Below, piece after piece: positions 49,521 to 60,265 of a stretch of DNA of 64,000 nucleotides. Location: assembly GCA_018398805.1 (NCBI GenBank), contig JAGFBZ010002245.1, positions 2,566,001 through 2,630,000 on the forward strand, written 5' to 3'. The position numbers and the translations under genes were made by a program. Position 1 is the stretch's first letter, and the number at the start of each line of letters is the position of its first letter. The notes under the pieces are model-generated. The model did no database searches and was not told the origin of the DNA. It worked only from the letters and a program-made list of their open reading frames with translations. Origin of the DNA: Hirundichthys speculiger (lineage: Eukaryota; Chordata; Actinopteri; Beloniformes; Exocoetidae).

Positions 49521-49728
49521 TGAAGGATTCCTGTATTTTCTTCCTTCAATGAGCCATAAAACAGCTCATAGCACAGTAGTAAAGAAAATCCTATTCATTC
49601 TAAAACCTTTTAAATCTTGGAATACCTAAGATGGAAATTGGTCCGAGCCTTGTGCCAGCTTGTGAAGAAAGATGAATATGTGACATTCAAATGACACGTA
49701 CGGAGTATGTGCATGTGAATTTCTCTAC

Positions 49729-49873
49729 CTGGTGAAACAGTGGACTGTGTGTGATGGGAACACCAAGCGAAGTGAAGCACTTGCCCAGCACCATGTCATC
49801 AGGAGCATCATCACTGTAGCAACCACAACTGCTGGAAAGCAGCCTGGACACTGCTGTCCTACTGAACACCATC
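49729..49873 (-). CDS. b3glct: b3glct internal coding exon with DDAPDD motif
   Basis: This 145-base exon starts after a strong polypyrimidine/TG-rich acceptor ending TTTATAG and ends CAC CAG at donor GTAGAG. After one base completing glycine it encodes [20 protein letters not shown] then [20 protein letters not shown] and THSPLFHQ. The [10 protein letters not shown] block is the B3GLCT version of the conserved acidic motif near the C-terminal end of GT31 catalytic domains. THSPLFHQ is also family-typical. It ends in phase 0, matching the phase-0 start of the terminal exon. Confidence 0.95.
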
Positions 49874-50684
49874 CTATAAACACAAACACACACAAAAAAT
49901 CAACAGAAAAAAAAATTTCTCTTGATGAAAAAGCACTTTGTCTGTGATCCTCTATTTTCATGATTTGGGTCCTGTCATAGCCATTTACTGTTTGGGGTTT
50001 TCTTCCTTGACTCTTACTTTATTGTCTTCTGATTGTTTGGGGGTTTTTTTTTTTCTAGATTTCCTATTTACTCCCACCTGCTCCCCAGTACCTTGTGTAT
50101 TTAGTTTTGTGTTTCTCTTGTTCTATTTCAGTCTGTCTTCCCTCGGCACTTTTGTTAACACTTAAGCAAAACAACAAAACACAAGACACAACACAGAAAA
50201 CCCAAACCATGTGATGGGTGATGGATGGATGGACGGACTTGTATGATTTTTTTGCTTTATATAAGTTATATTTTAAAGTTTCAAGATGTCTTTATTTTTG
50301 CAACCCTTCCTCCACTCACAGTCCACCATTACTGTTTATGACAGAATGCATTATGGACAATATGTGGCTAAAATGGTCCCCAGTCTCTCAATTAAAAGCG
50401 TATAAGCCTCATTAGTTCGCTTTAATTTCTCCAGGATGCTCCCCCTGCCATCTGCTCTCCCCATTTGCTGAACTTACTATGTCACATTTTAAGCTCCTTT
50501 TGAAGAAAAAGTATATTTCCAGATTTACGTTTGCTCCGAACACAAAATGGATGATGCATATGTTTCTAATGATCAGCTTATTCCTGTATAGTTGCAAGAA
50601 CACAAATCCCTTGATAGTCAAACTTGAATTTATGGTGCATTACAAACATTTTTTTGACGATCCGATAACATATCATCATCAATA

Positions 50685-51163
50685 TACAACGATCAGCCAT
50701 ATCATTATGACCACCCACTTCTTGTGCTCCTTAAAGAGCTCTGATCAGTCTGGGTCTGGACAAAAAACACCTGAGGATTTACTGGAGTGTCTGATACTGG
50801 GATACCAGCAACAAACTCCAGGGGTCCTGTTGGTTATTGAGTGGGGTCTCTGGATTGGAACTGCTTCCCACTGGTGACATGAGGTCCCATCATGTTGGTA
50901 TCTGGGAAGTTTAGTGACCAGATAAACACTTCTCAGTCTTCACTGTTTTCTTGGAGCACTGCCAAAAAAAAATAGTCACTGTTGACGTGCTGGGGTGTGT
51001 GACTGGTCTGCAAAAATTGTTTGGTGGTTGAAAAGCATGCAGATGACATTCATGTGAATACCAGGATACACGTTTTCCCAGCAGAACATTGGACTGTAAC
51101 GAGATAAACATGGTTTACTCATTTTATCTGTCAGTGGTCATAATGTTTTGGCTGAGCGACGTA
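50685..51163. mobile_element. Nonautonomous Tc1-type element beside a b3glct exon
   Basis: The two ends, TACAACGATCAGCCATATCA (left) and TACGTCGCTCAGCCAAAACA (right, reverse complement), continue into shared TTATGACCAC and match at 25 of 30 positions. The outer TA fits the Tc1 target. 479 bp, no transposase. It ends 18 bases from the donor GT of the exon at 51184-51303. Confidence 0.85.
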
Positions 51164-51183
51164 TTCTCATTCTGGCGCCTCAC

Positions 51184-51303
51184 CCTCCTCCTCCTGTAAT
51201 GTAGCTGTATCCATTTCGAACCAAGCCATAGCCGTATCTCTCTCCCAGGATCACTGCTTCCTTTGGATCATAACAACGCAGCAGTTGTTGCAACCGGGGT
51301 AAA
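51184..51303 (-). CDS. b3glct: b3glct internal coding exon
   Basis: This 120-base exon lies between acceptor CTTTTAG and donor GTGAGG. It encodes [20 protein letters not shown] then [19 protein letters not shown], the block that follows the DDD motif in B3GLCT. The GERYGYGL and [10 protein letters not shown] stretches are characteristic of the family. It ends with GG, which the next exon completes to glycine, giving the glycine run before MVFSR. A nonautonomous Tc1-type element begins 18 bases past the donor GT in the downstream intron (ending at 51163), so the donor-proximal intron is unusually short of host sequence. Confidence 0.95.
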
Positions 51304-52018
51304 CTAAAAGATATTTATCATGGAAGAAACAGACAGAAAAAGAGGCCCATGCATGTATGTATGCATTCCGAAAAATACTCAAAACTATCAACAGGAAAAA
51401 AGATTTATTCAAGGAATGTAGCTGTTTCTGAAATTATTTTTAAGTTCATGAATTTTGCCTAATTGAAGTTTCTCCCTGGGATGTTTTTAGTACAGATTGA
51501 CATCACTTCCAGCTGTCAGTCAGTCACGCTCTCATAAACCAGAGCAGATTCTAATCAGGCGTCAAGTGAAAACACCTGTGTGGGCGTGTGCAGAATCTCC
51601 TAATAATTAACAGCATGACAAGAGGTATAACATGTAAAGCAATTATCTTCTAACATTCTTCAGGCACAATGATGAAAACACTATTTAGTCAATAGCGTTG
51701 CATCAACATTTGGTATTTTCTTATATTAGCTGCACAGAAGAAAGTATTCCAGTACAATAAATATCCGGATAATGACATCTTTAAATATGGATTAAATATA
51801 GGTTCAATGTGAGTGAATATAAATGTAAACATTTTATGCATTGTCCACTGACCGTATAACAGACATTGATACAATATTGTTATTATTTTTTGGGTGAAAC
51901 AGTTTGGAATAATATGGCTTGTAATGTTTTACTTTTTGTTGTTGTTGTTGGATATGCATTTAAAATTTTCATTCACACCCAGGTGTCAAAGCGTAAAATA
52001 AAAATTCTTATGTGTTAC

Positions 52019-52118
52019 CTGATCAGAGTATCATCATCAACTATGAGCAGCCAGTCAGTCTTCGGCACAGCTTTACTTAGGAAACGCCTCAAGATGGCAA
52101 ACGTCTTGCTACAGTGCC
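52019..52118 (-). CDS. b3glct: b3glct internal coding exon with DDD metal-binding motif
   Basis: This 100-base exon runs from an AAG acceptor to donor GTAACA. It encodes [20 protein letters not shown] followed by [12 protein letters not shown]. In GT31 glycosyltransferases the acidic triplet (a DxD-type motif) coordinates the divalent metal and UDP-sugar, so this exon carries core active-site residues. It starts with two bases completing a glycine codon and ends with AG, which joins T of the next exon to make serine (TLIS). Phase is conserved on both sides. The 8 kb intron before it (52119-60151) is filled with transposon relics. No frameshift or stop is seen, so the gene appears intact here. 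Confidence 0.94.
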
Positions 52119-52354
52119 CTTAAGAGAGACAACATGCAGACAAATAGCTACTATGATAAAGATGAAGCATCTTCGTGACATTGTCCCTTCTGGTCACATT
52201 ACTAATATAATATCAGAACTGAGTTATGGTAGTAAAATGGATCGGCGTACATATTACAAAATAAATGACAGGCATAAACATGTTTTTTAGTGCAACAGTT
52301 CCTTTCTAGTGACTAGTGTTCCTGACTAGTGTATTCATAGTATTTGTTTACTAA

Positions 52355-53095
52355 AGCACATACATTATCTGGCTAACTATTTGTTGACACAAATATCTAA
52401 TCAAGCAATCACACGGCAGCACCTCAGTGAATCGAGACATGGTCAAGGCAACCTGTTGAGCTTCAAAATGATCATTACGAATGAGCGAATGGTCCACAAA
52501 TGAAAGGACAGAGGAAACTGAGATTATAGAAAGGCAACAGTAATTCAAATAACAGCTCATTACAACCAAATGTGCAGAGGACCATCTCTGAACACATTAT
52601 ACATTGAACCTTGAAGTAGACGGACTACTGCAGCTGAAGACCGGACTCATTGCATTCCTGTCAGCCAAGAACAGGAAAGTGAGGCTTCAATTCACACAGG
52701 CTCACCAAAATTAAATAACAGAAGATTAAGAAACATTCCCTGGTCTGAAGAATTTGACCCCTTGATACCATTGTTTAAACATCACAGTATTGTTTCTGGC
52801 CATGCGCATCCCTTTATGAGTACACATCTTCTGATAACGACTTCCAGCAGTATAATGCACAAAGTGACAGTACGTTGAATCATCTCAAAATAAAATCTCT
52901 TTTAACATAAGAATGAGGTTGCTTTACTCAAATGATGTCCACTGTAACCAGATCTCAATCTTAATCCAGAAAAGCAAAAGTAGAACAACTGTTTTGTATT
53001 ACTGATGTACAACCAACAAATCTGCAGTATCTGTGTGATGCTCTCATGTCAATACTGAGACCTCTGAGGACTGTTTCTAGCACCTACACTAACAC
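52355..53095 (+). mobile_element. Decayed Tc1-like transposon, same family as 58095
   Basis: Shares ordered blocks with 58320-59090: TTCACACAGGCTCACCAAAA, the CATCCCTTTATGA block and CCAACAAATCTGCAGTA. All frames are broken. It lies in the large b3glct intron, antisense to the gene. Confidence 0.8.
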
Positions 53096-53450
53096 TGAGG
53101 GAATACTTTAAGCAGTGTGTATTGAACTATTTCTGACCCACAGGTCCTAACCAATCTTCTTCATAATGAACTAAAAACATGCAATCTGTCAGATCAGAAA
53201 TTTAGAAGAAGAAAAAAGGTCATCATTGACATGGAAAAGGGAGACACCCTCTTTCAGTTCAGTTGTTTTACATAACAAGACAAAATAAAAATAAAAAACT
53301 TGATCATCACGAGGTCTTTAAGTTAAGGTAAATACCACCTTTAAGAAATTAAAGAGCAGCATGGTGCTGCACCTCTAATATACTTGATGAAATGCTCATC
53401 AGCAGTTGTGACCCAAGCAGCAACACTCCCACTTCTGCTTCTGAGTCAAT

Positions 53451-54183
53451 GGCTGCGGTTACATGATGTTTTTTAATTCGGAATTAAAATTAGGAATTAA
53501 ATAATTCCGAATTAAACTATTTTCCTTCGAGTTTACATGCAAATAGTAATTCCGAATTAGGGTTTACATGGAAAACACGTTAGTTCGGCTTTATCCAACT
53601 CCACTTTAGGTCTGGGGGTTGGGAAGGGTTCTGATTGGATAGGGGGAGCCGACGTCTTTACATCTACCGGAAGAAAACAAACTTAGCTAACTGGTTAGCA
53701 ACAACATTCCACTTATTTTTGACCTGGGTGGCGTCTCTATCTGCGAAACCTCCTTCATTTAACCTGGCCGCTACAACTTTGAAAAGCTCACAATTTTTAT
53801 GTTTCCTGCCATCTGTTCTTTTAATTATTTCCAGTTCCTCCAAGCTATTTATTAAATAAATCGTCTCTGCTCTTGAACACCGTTTACTGCGTGCTGCCGT
53901 GTTGCCCAACGCGGAATATAAGCGTTATCGTGACAGACGGGCAAGAGAACGAGCATGCGCAGAAAGACGGGAATTAATTTAAACAGGAATGAGTGTATAC
54001 ATGACCGCGGAATTACTTAATGCGGAATTAAAATGGGAATAAACCAGCCACTTACTTCAGAATTAAGTTTAATTCGGAATTGACATTTTCATATGGAATT
54101 AAGTGTTTACATGGTAACTTTTATTCGGCTTTAACTTTAATTCTGAATTAAAGAGGAATTAAACTTCCCATATAAACGCACCC
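53451..54183. mobile_element. PIF/Harbinger-type element
   Basis: The left end GGCTGCGGTTACATGATG and the right end GGGTGCGTTTATATGGGA (reverse complement) lead into TTTAATTC-rich subterminal repeats. AAT flanks both sides (53448-53450 and 54184-54186), a 3-bp duplication expected for PIF/Harbinger. The 733-bp element carries a SANT/Myb-like reading frame but no DDE transposase. Confidence 0.85.
53664..53909 (-). CDS. Harbinger-associated SANT/Myb-like protein, N-terminal domain
   Basis: The 81-codon frame, inside the Harbinger element, encodes SRAETIYLINSLEELEIIKR, then KHKNCELFKVVAARLNEGGF and DATQVKNKWNVVANQLAKF. This fits the trihelix/Myb-SANT-like domain that PIF/Harbinger elements encode in their second protein, which helps bring the transposase to DNA and the nucleus. 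The first tryptophan typical of such domains is not evident. The frame is open for its whole length but lacks a C-terminal region, and the element has no transposase, so it is probably a deletion derivative. Whether the frame is still translated is unknown. Confidence 0.55.
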   Translation of the reverse strand: MGNTAARSKRCSRAETIYLINSLEELEIIKRTDGRKHKNCELFKVVAARLNEGGFADRDATQVKNKWNVVANQLAKFVFFR

Positions 54184-54816
54184 AATGAGGAAGTAGGTTT
54201 TTTTTTTGCAGTTCCTCGACTGCTCACTAGATGCTGACTCTAAAACAAAGAATTAAATATATTTACAGCCTGGTTCAGAAATGATTTTGTTAGATTTTAT
54301 AGTTAGATTTTACCTCCTTGACAACTGTATGGGTTTTTATTGTACCATATCAGATTAAATTTATATTAAACAATAAAGCTGACCAATCGGATGGCTGGAT
54401 GTATTTTGACATGTTTAATTGACAGCTAGCCATTGGCTCTGCCAGTATCTAAAAAGTTTGCCACTGCTGTCACTGTTTTAGCTACTTAGCATTATAGTGA
54501 CCTCTGAGCTGTGAATAGAAATTGAAAAGATCATATTCATATTTTAAGGAGAATATGTTTTCTTGAGTTTATGTGTTGTGATAATTGTATGAAGTGACCA
54601 CTATGACTGGCTGTTGCTGGTCTGGAAGGGTCTGAGGATGAAGCTTAGCTTAGCTTAGCCATGCTAACTGCAGCAGTCATTTCATGTCGACACTAAAACA
54701 ACATTTGAGACTGAAGGTCCCGCTGCCAGGATAATCTCAACACAGTCAAGGGAGTAGAGTTGAGTGCAGCACAATTGATCATGTTCATAGACATGCATAC
54801 GTAACACTCATGTCTT

Positions 54817-55198
54817 CAAGATTCAAGATTCAAGATTCAAGTCTCTTTATTGTCATTATGCAGGCATAACGAAATTTTGCACGACTCCCGACAGGCACAC
54901 ACATAGATATACACATAAAATACACGCATAAATAAATCACTCAGATAAATAAAAGAAAATATATACATATGCAAGATAAAAAACAACATTCTTTGTAGAT
55001 GGTATTTACAGACTGTACATGTTTATTTACAGAGAACTGGCTGTGCAGGGGTTGGTGGGAGAGGTGGGTGGGAATGAAAATGGGGAGATAAAGTGCAACT
55101 TGGTGCAAGTCCTGATTGTGACACAGAGGTGTGAATCTGTGATGGAGGTAGGTGTGTGTGTTTGAGGGGGTGATTGTGTGGCTGTGGGGGGAAGGACC
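54817..55198 (-). mobile_element. Rex1-like LINE, 3' UTR part
   Basis: The minus strand ends in CATAATGACAATAAAGAGAC then (TTGAATC)n (54817-54842), the usual tail of this LINE type. It is contiguous in origin with the RT at 56312-57139 and split from it by the LINE at 55199-56292. Confidence 0.75.
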
Positions 55199-56241
55199 AT
55201 GTTTAGAGTTCTGTGGATATCTAAATCAACTGCAATACTCAATAAAGCCAAAGACCTCCTAAACCAAGCTTCCCTTTACACATTATATTGTTCATTCATT
55301 TTACCATATATGTGCTACTGTGTGGAGGTGTGGGGGAATACATACAAAACAAACATTGACCCAATATTTATCCTGCAAAAAAGAGCTATACGAATTGTAA
55401 ATAAAACAAAATATAGAGAACCGACAAATCCACTTTTTATTAAATTGAAAATATTAAAATTTAGAGATTTAGTTGACTTTAAAACAATTCAATTTATGTA
55501 TAAGGTTAAAAACTGTCAACTGCCAGCTAGTATCCAAGAGTTGTTCCAAATAAGAGAGAGCGGGTACAATTTGAGGGGAAGCTACATGTTCAAGAAACCA
55601 CCAGTCAGGACTAACATGAAATATCATAGTGTTACAGTAAGGGGAGTTACTCTGTGGAATGATTGTAGTGATGAGATGAAAACATGTAATAATATATCCA
55701 AACTGAAGACACTGTACAAAATGAAGATACTGTGAGCTTATGAGATGGAGCAGTAATGGCTTGAGTCTTGTTTTTTCTTTTTTCTTTTTTCTTTGTCTTG
55801 TTGTTGTTTATGTAGTGTTCTTGGCAGCTATGGGCTAACGTAGGTCTCGGCCTATTCTTTTGATTTTGCACTTATGGAATTGTACAAGAAATAGCACTTA
55901 CGCTAACTTTATTAGGTTGTTTGTATGTTTTGTTTGTTTTTTTTTTTTTGTTTTTTTGTGTGTTTTTTATACCAAATGCTAAAGCAGATGAACAAGGGGG
56001 TAGGACTAGAAAAGTTTGTTTTAACTTCTTCCTATCCCTTTTGGACATGATGTTTGGGTGACAAATGGACAGAAGGCAGATGCATTGTTTTTGTTTTGTT
56101 TTTTTAAACGGATGAGGCTTTGTTGCCTGTTGATTTTTTATTTCATTTTTTTGCTTTTGTTGTTTTTATTTGTGGGCAGACTGTATTACTTACTCTGCCT
56201 TGATCCTGTTTTTATTTTGTTTTTTAACATGTTCAATAAAA

Positions 56242-56292
<51 letters not shown>
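55199..56292 (+). mobile_element. LINE 3' end inserted in the Rex1-like LINE
   Basis: The plus frame 55178-55735 encodes the region after RT: LYCSFILPYMCYCVEVWGNT then FILQKRAIRIVNKTKYREPT and LKFRDLVDFKTIQFMYKVKN, ending at a stop. The 3' UTR ends AATAAAAATTGATTG with a long (ATTG)n tail (56246-56292). It is 5'-truncated. Flanks GTGGGGGGAA and GTGGGGGAA suggest a target duplication. Clade not determined beyond non-LTR. Confidence 0.8.
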
Positions 56293-56294
<2 letters not shown>

Positions 56295-57412
56295 GGTGGG
56301 GGAATGGTGGTTCACTGCAGGGGGGCTATGGCTTTCAAAGCTCTGGGGAAGAAGCTGTCCCTGAGTCTTTTTGTTGTGGCTTTGATGTTTCTGTACCACT
56401 TCCCTGATGGAAGCGGCACAAACAGTGCATTGCCCGGGTGGGTGGGATCGGCTGCCATGCGTCTGGCCCTCCTCTGGACTCGTGCAGTGTAGACCGAGTC
56501 CAGATCTGGTAGACGGCAGCCCACAATCCCCTGTGCTGTTCTCACCACCCGGGCTAGGTCCTTTTTGTCCTGTGACGTGCAGCTGCCGTACCACACCGTC
56601 ACACTGAGACACAGGATGCTCTCAATGGTTGCTCTGTAGAAGTTCATGAGCACCTGTGAAGAGAGTCCAGAGCGCTTCAGCTTCCTGAGGAAGAAGAGCT
56701 GTTGTTGGGCCTTCCTCACCAGGTGTGAAGTGTTCACAGACCAGGAGAGGTCAGAGGAAATATGGATGCCCAGGAACTTGATGCTGTCTACATGCTCCAC
56801 TGCCTCTCCATGTATGCAGAGAGGAGCGTGTTCAGTCTTCCTGGACCTCCTGTAATCCACGATGACCTCCCTGGTCTTGCTGGTGTTCAGGATGAGGTTA
56901 TTCCTGCCACACCACTGTGTGAGCCTCTGGACCTCCTCTCTGTAGTGGGTCTCGTCGTTGTTTGATATGAGACCCACCACGGTGGTGTCATCCGCGAACT
57001 TCACAACCATGTTTGTGGAATGGATGGCAGAGCAGTCCTGTGTGAAGAGGGTGAAGAGTGCAGGGCTGAGCACACAACCCTGCGGTGTCCCGGTGTTGAG
57101 GATCAGTGGAGCAGAAGTGTACTTCCCTATCCTCACCACCTGGGGCCTGTTGGTGAGGAAGTCACTGATCCAGGACAGAGTGATGGTGATAAACCCAGGT
57201 TGTGGAGCTTCAGGGCCAACACGTCCGGGAGAACAGTATTAAAGGCTGAGCTGAAGTCCACAAACAGCATCCTGACATAGGTGTTGGGATGCTGCAGGTG
57301 GGTCAGGGCTGTGTGAAGTGCTAGCGAGACAGCATCCTCCGTAGAACGGTTCTCCCTATAGGCAAATTGCAGACTGTCCAGGCCTGCAGGGATGACGTCC
57401 TTGATGTACTTT
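56293..57412 (-). mobile_element. Rex1-like LINE, reverse transcriptase part
   Basis: The 275-codon minus frame (56312-57139) contains GTPQGCVLSPALFTLFTQDC, the catalytic box VVKFADDTTVVGLI, IKFLGIHISSDLSW and RATIESILCLSVTVWYGSC, all diagnostic of Rex1/Babar-type RT. The preceding frame (57133-57504) gives PAGLDSLQFAYRENRSTEDA and MLFVDFSSAFNTV. One frameshift separates the two frames near 57135-57200, so it is disabled but fairly young. Confidence 0.9.
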
Positions 57413-57711
57413 GGACCTTCCTTCCTTCGGCAGGAAGGTCCCCCCATATGAGCCAGGTCCTGCTCAAGGTTTCTTCCTCTTAAAGTGGAGTTTTTCCTTG
57501 CCACTGTTTGGTATAAAGGTTTTTTTTCTCCCTACGTGGGAGTTTTTTACCTGCCATTATCATTGATTGGATTTAATTATATAATCTTAGTTGATGATAT
57601 TTGCTCGGGGGTCATGCTCTGGGTCTCTGTAAAGCGCCTAGAGACAATTGTCATTGTAACAGACGCTATATAAATAAAATTGAATTGAATTGAATTGAAT
57701 TGAATTGAACT
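57413..57711 (+). mobile_element. L2-like LINE 3' tail inserted in the Rex1-like LINE
   Basis: Contains the L2-type 3' UTR (CCATATGAGCCAGGTCCTGC, TGCTCTGGGTCTCTGTAAAG) and a (GAATT)n tail (57683-57710). It matches the reverse complement of 44320-44580. The Rex1 reading resumes at 57712. ACTTT at both edges may be the target duplication. Confidence 0.85.
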
Positions 57712-57800
57712 TTAGGAGGATACGCTCGAAGCACTTCATGATGACTGGGGTCAGAGCAACAGGACGGTAGTCATTGAGGCAGAGCCTTGGTCCAGCAGCA
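57712..57800 (-). mobile_element. Rex1-like LINE, 5'-most remaining piece
   Basis: The minus strand encodes [22 protein letters not shown], the start of the RT domain, continuing into 57412 once the L2 tail is removed. The element is 5'-truncated at about 57800. Confidence 0.85.
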
Positions 57801-58094
57801 TTTGTTTCCATTCAGTAGTGATGCTTGAAATGAGGATGTTCGGACAAATGAAAAGATACAGTATGAATATAAAGTAATGTGAATAATCACCCTGGGTTAG
57901 CAGAGGCTAAGGCAGCCAAGCTAAAAACAGCTAACTGGTGGGTATGTTCCAGTTTGCTTCTTAGCGTTGCTGGTTCTGCTTTTTTGCAAAATTGTGCCGT
58001 GCAAATTCAAGAAAAATTGGGCTTCAAATACTCTCTTTACAAATCTGTGGGTTACGTGACCGGATACTGTGTCCAGTAATTACAGTCATAGGTG

Positions 58095-59184
58095 TGACTG
58101 CATCTAAAAAAAGTGATTTAAGTGACTTTGAACGTGCCATGGTTGTTGGTGCCAGACCGGCTGGTCTGAGTATTTCAGAAACTGCTGATCATGCACGACC
58201 ATCTCTAGGGTTTACAGAGAATGGTCCAAAAAAGAGAAGGTATCCAGTGGCAGTGGTGGTTCTGTGGGTGCAAATGCCTTGTTAAAGCCAGAGGTCAGAG
58301 GAGAATGGCCAGACTGGTTGGAGGTGATAGAAAGGTAACTGTAACTCAAATAACCAGTCGTTACAACCGAGGTCTGCAAAAGAGCATCTCTGAACACACA
58401 ACAGACTGAACCTTGTGGCAGATGGACCACAGTAGCAGAAGACCACTCCAGGTGCCACTACTATCAGTTAAGAACAGGAAACTGAGGCTACAATTCACAC
58501 AGGCTCACCAAAATTGGACAATAGAAGATTGGAAAAACGTGGCCTGGTCTGATGAGTCTTGATTTCTGCTGCAACATTTGGATGGTAGGGTCAGAATTTG
58601 GCATCCACAACATGAAAGCGCTGGATCCATCCTGCCTTGTATCAACGGGTTCAGGCTGGTGGTGGTGGTATAATGGTGTGGGGGATATTTTCCTGGCACA
58701 GTTTGGGCCCATTAGTACCAATTGAGCATTGTGTCAACGCCACAGCCTACGTGAGTATTGTTGCTGACCATGTCCATCCCTTTATGACCACAGTGGACCC
58801 ATCTTCTGATGGCTACTTCCAGCAGGATAACATGCCATATCATAAATCGAGAATCATCTCACACTGGTTTCTTGAACATGATAATGAGTTCAGTGTACTC
58901 AGATGGCCTCCACAGTCACCAGATCTCAATCCAATAGAGCATCTTTGGGATGTGGTGGAACAGGAGATTTCCGTCATGGATGTGCAGCCGACAAATCTGC
59001 AGCAACTGCGTGATGCTATCATGTCAATATGGATCAAACTCTCTGAGGAATGTTTCCAGTACCTTGTTGAATCTATGCCACGAAAGATTAAGGCAGTTCT
59101 GAAGGCAGAAGGCGGTCTGAAGGCAGAAGGCGGTCCAACCCGGTACTCGCAAGGTGGACCTAATAAAGTGATCGGTGAGTGTAT
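58095..59184 (+). mobile_element. Tc1-like transposon with broken transposase
   Basis: The plus strand runs from the HTH region (SDLSDFERAMVVGARPAGLS) through the end of the transposase. The frame 58637-59200 encodes GGGGIMVWGIFSWHSLGPLV, the second-Asp block DGYFQQDNMPYHKSR and WPPQSPDLNPIEHLWDVVEQ with the third acid (DD34E type). A TGA in DES-TGA at about 58560 and upstream frameshifts inactivate it. A duplicated GGCAGAAGGCGGTC unit lies at 59105-59132. The right end GTGATCGGTGAGTGTA (to 59184) looks like a terminal repeat; the left end is lost. Confidence 0.88.
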
Positions 59185-60151
59185 GTGGAAATTCAAGTGT
59201 AATATATCCACCTCTTCTCTGGAAAGAGGAAGGGCTTTAAAGTTATTGTCATACTTTAGTATGACTCCCCTGTCTGATACGCTTAAAGGATGTGAGGACA
59301 AGAAGCCTTACACTCCAGTCCTCAGCTGGCTAAAATATTTGTAAAGCTTTTGAAAACAAATCAGAAGCAAAAAAGTCAAACAAAAGAGTAAGGAGAGCGG
59401 TGACTTGGGTCCGTGAACTACCCATGTCACAATCACCAGGCTGGTAAAAATGAGGCGATTGCACATGTGGACATGAATGGTAGAGGCCCTGCCTGTACTT
59501 CTGTCTTCAAAACAATTTCATCACATGATCGAAAAACTTGAGAAACTATCACCGTCAACAACAGTGTGGTTTTTGTGCTTCTATGATCAATTTTTTTGTA
59601 CCTTTCCCACCTATGCTACCACTTTAAGCTTAGCCACAGCTGCCCAAATCTTTCTAAGGAAACATTGTTTTCTTCATTGTCGTCATCTGTGTGCATCAGG
59701 AGAAAGTCACACAGAGAACAGAGGTGGGCTCAGAGACACGGGAACAGAGTGTCAGAACAGAGTAACAGAGTCTTAAATTAGTTTGTTGATCTCCACAAGA
59801 TCAACAAAAGACGTAGGATGAAAAACATCCTACAGCTTGTCGATTCTAAGAGACGCGTTGTCAGCACAAAAAGCCTGAGCACAAGGGACAGGAGCACACT
59901 GAGCAATAACCTTGTTGTCAGAGGCATTCAATGTTTATCATTCATTCAACGTTTGTGCTTGGTGAGTTTTTCTTTTTTTTTTTTTATTTCCCTACTCAGC
60001 ATTGAACTCAAATTCCAACACACTCTTTTTGAGATCATTTTCATCAGGGCATTAGGCAGCCCATCATCATTTTTACACTGCAAACTTTCTCATGTTCCTC
60101 TTTCTGTAAAAAGCCCCCGGCGGAATCAGTTAATATTTTAGATAAGCTCAC
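59185..60151. other. b3glct intron, nothing recognised
   Basis: AT-rich with unassigned short frames. Immediately precedes (in coordinates) the exon at 60152. Confidence 0.4.
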
Positions 60152-60265
60152 CTCTATCTGTATTAGGCACTCCCAGATTGATTGTGGGTATGGAGGCATC
60201 AGTGGCATCGCTATAATACTCTAAAAACCCAGCATATTTCTCCCAGGTCGCCTTCACCACTGGTA
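60152..60265 (-). CDS. b3glct: b3glct internal coding exon (start of catalytic domain)
   Basis: This exon encodes part of beta-1,3-glucosyltransferase, the ER enzyme that adds glucose to O-fucose on thrombospondin type 1 repeats after POFUT2. The 114-base exon starts after a pyrimidine-rich acceptor (CTTTCTTCTTGCAG) and ends at donor GTGAGC. It begins with two bases of a split codon, then encodes 37 full codons reading [20 protein letters not shown] and on to GVPNTDR, then one base of the next codon. The PVVK..W and IPT..LG.PNT(D)R stretches match the B3GLCT family (GT31) as I remember it. The next exon supplies the remaining two bases (G|GG), giving the family sequence DRGHC. Upstream exons for the N-terminal ~290 residues are not recognised before base 64000. 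Identification is by eye, but five exons in perfect phase make it secure. Confidence 0.93.

Noticed and set aside
56232..56292. Regular (GATT)n array as possible CRISPR or regulatory array
   Set aside because: Simple 4-bp microsatellite at a LINE 3' tail, with no spacers.
58221..59301. Several antisense and overlapping ORFs
   Set aside because: Shadows of the Tc1 transposase on the plus strand.
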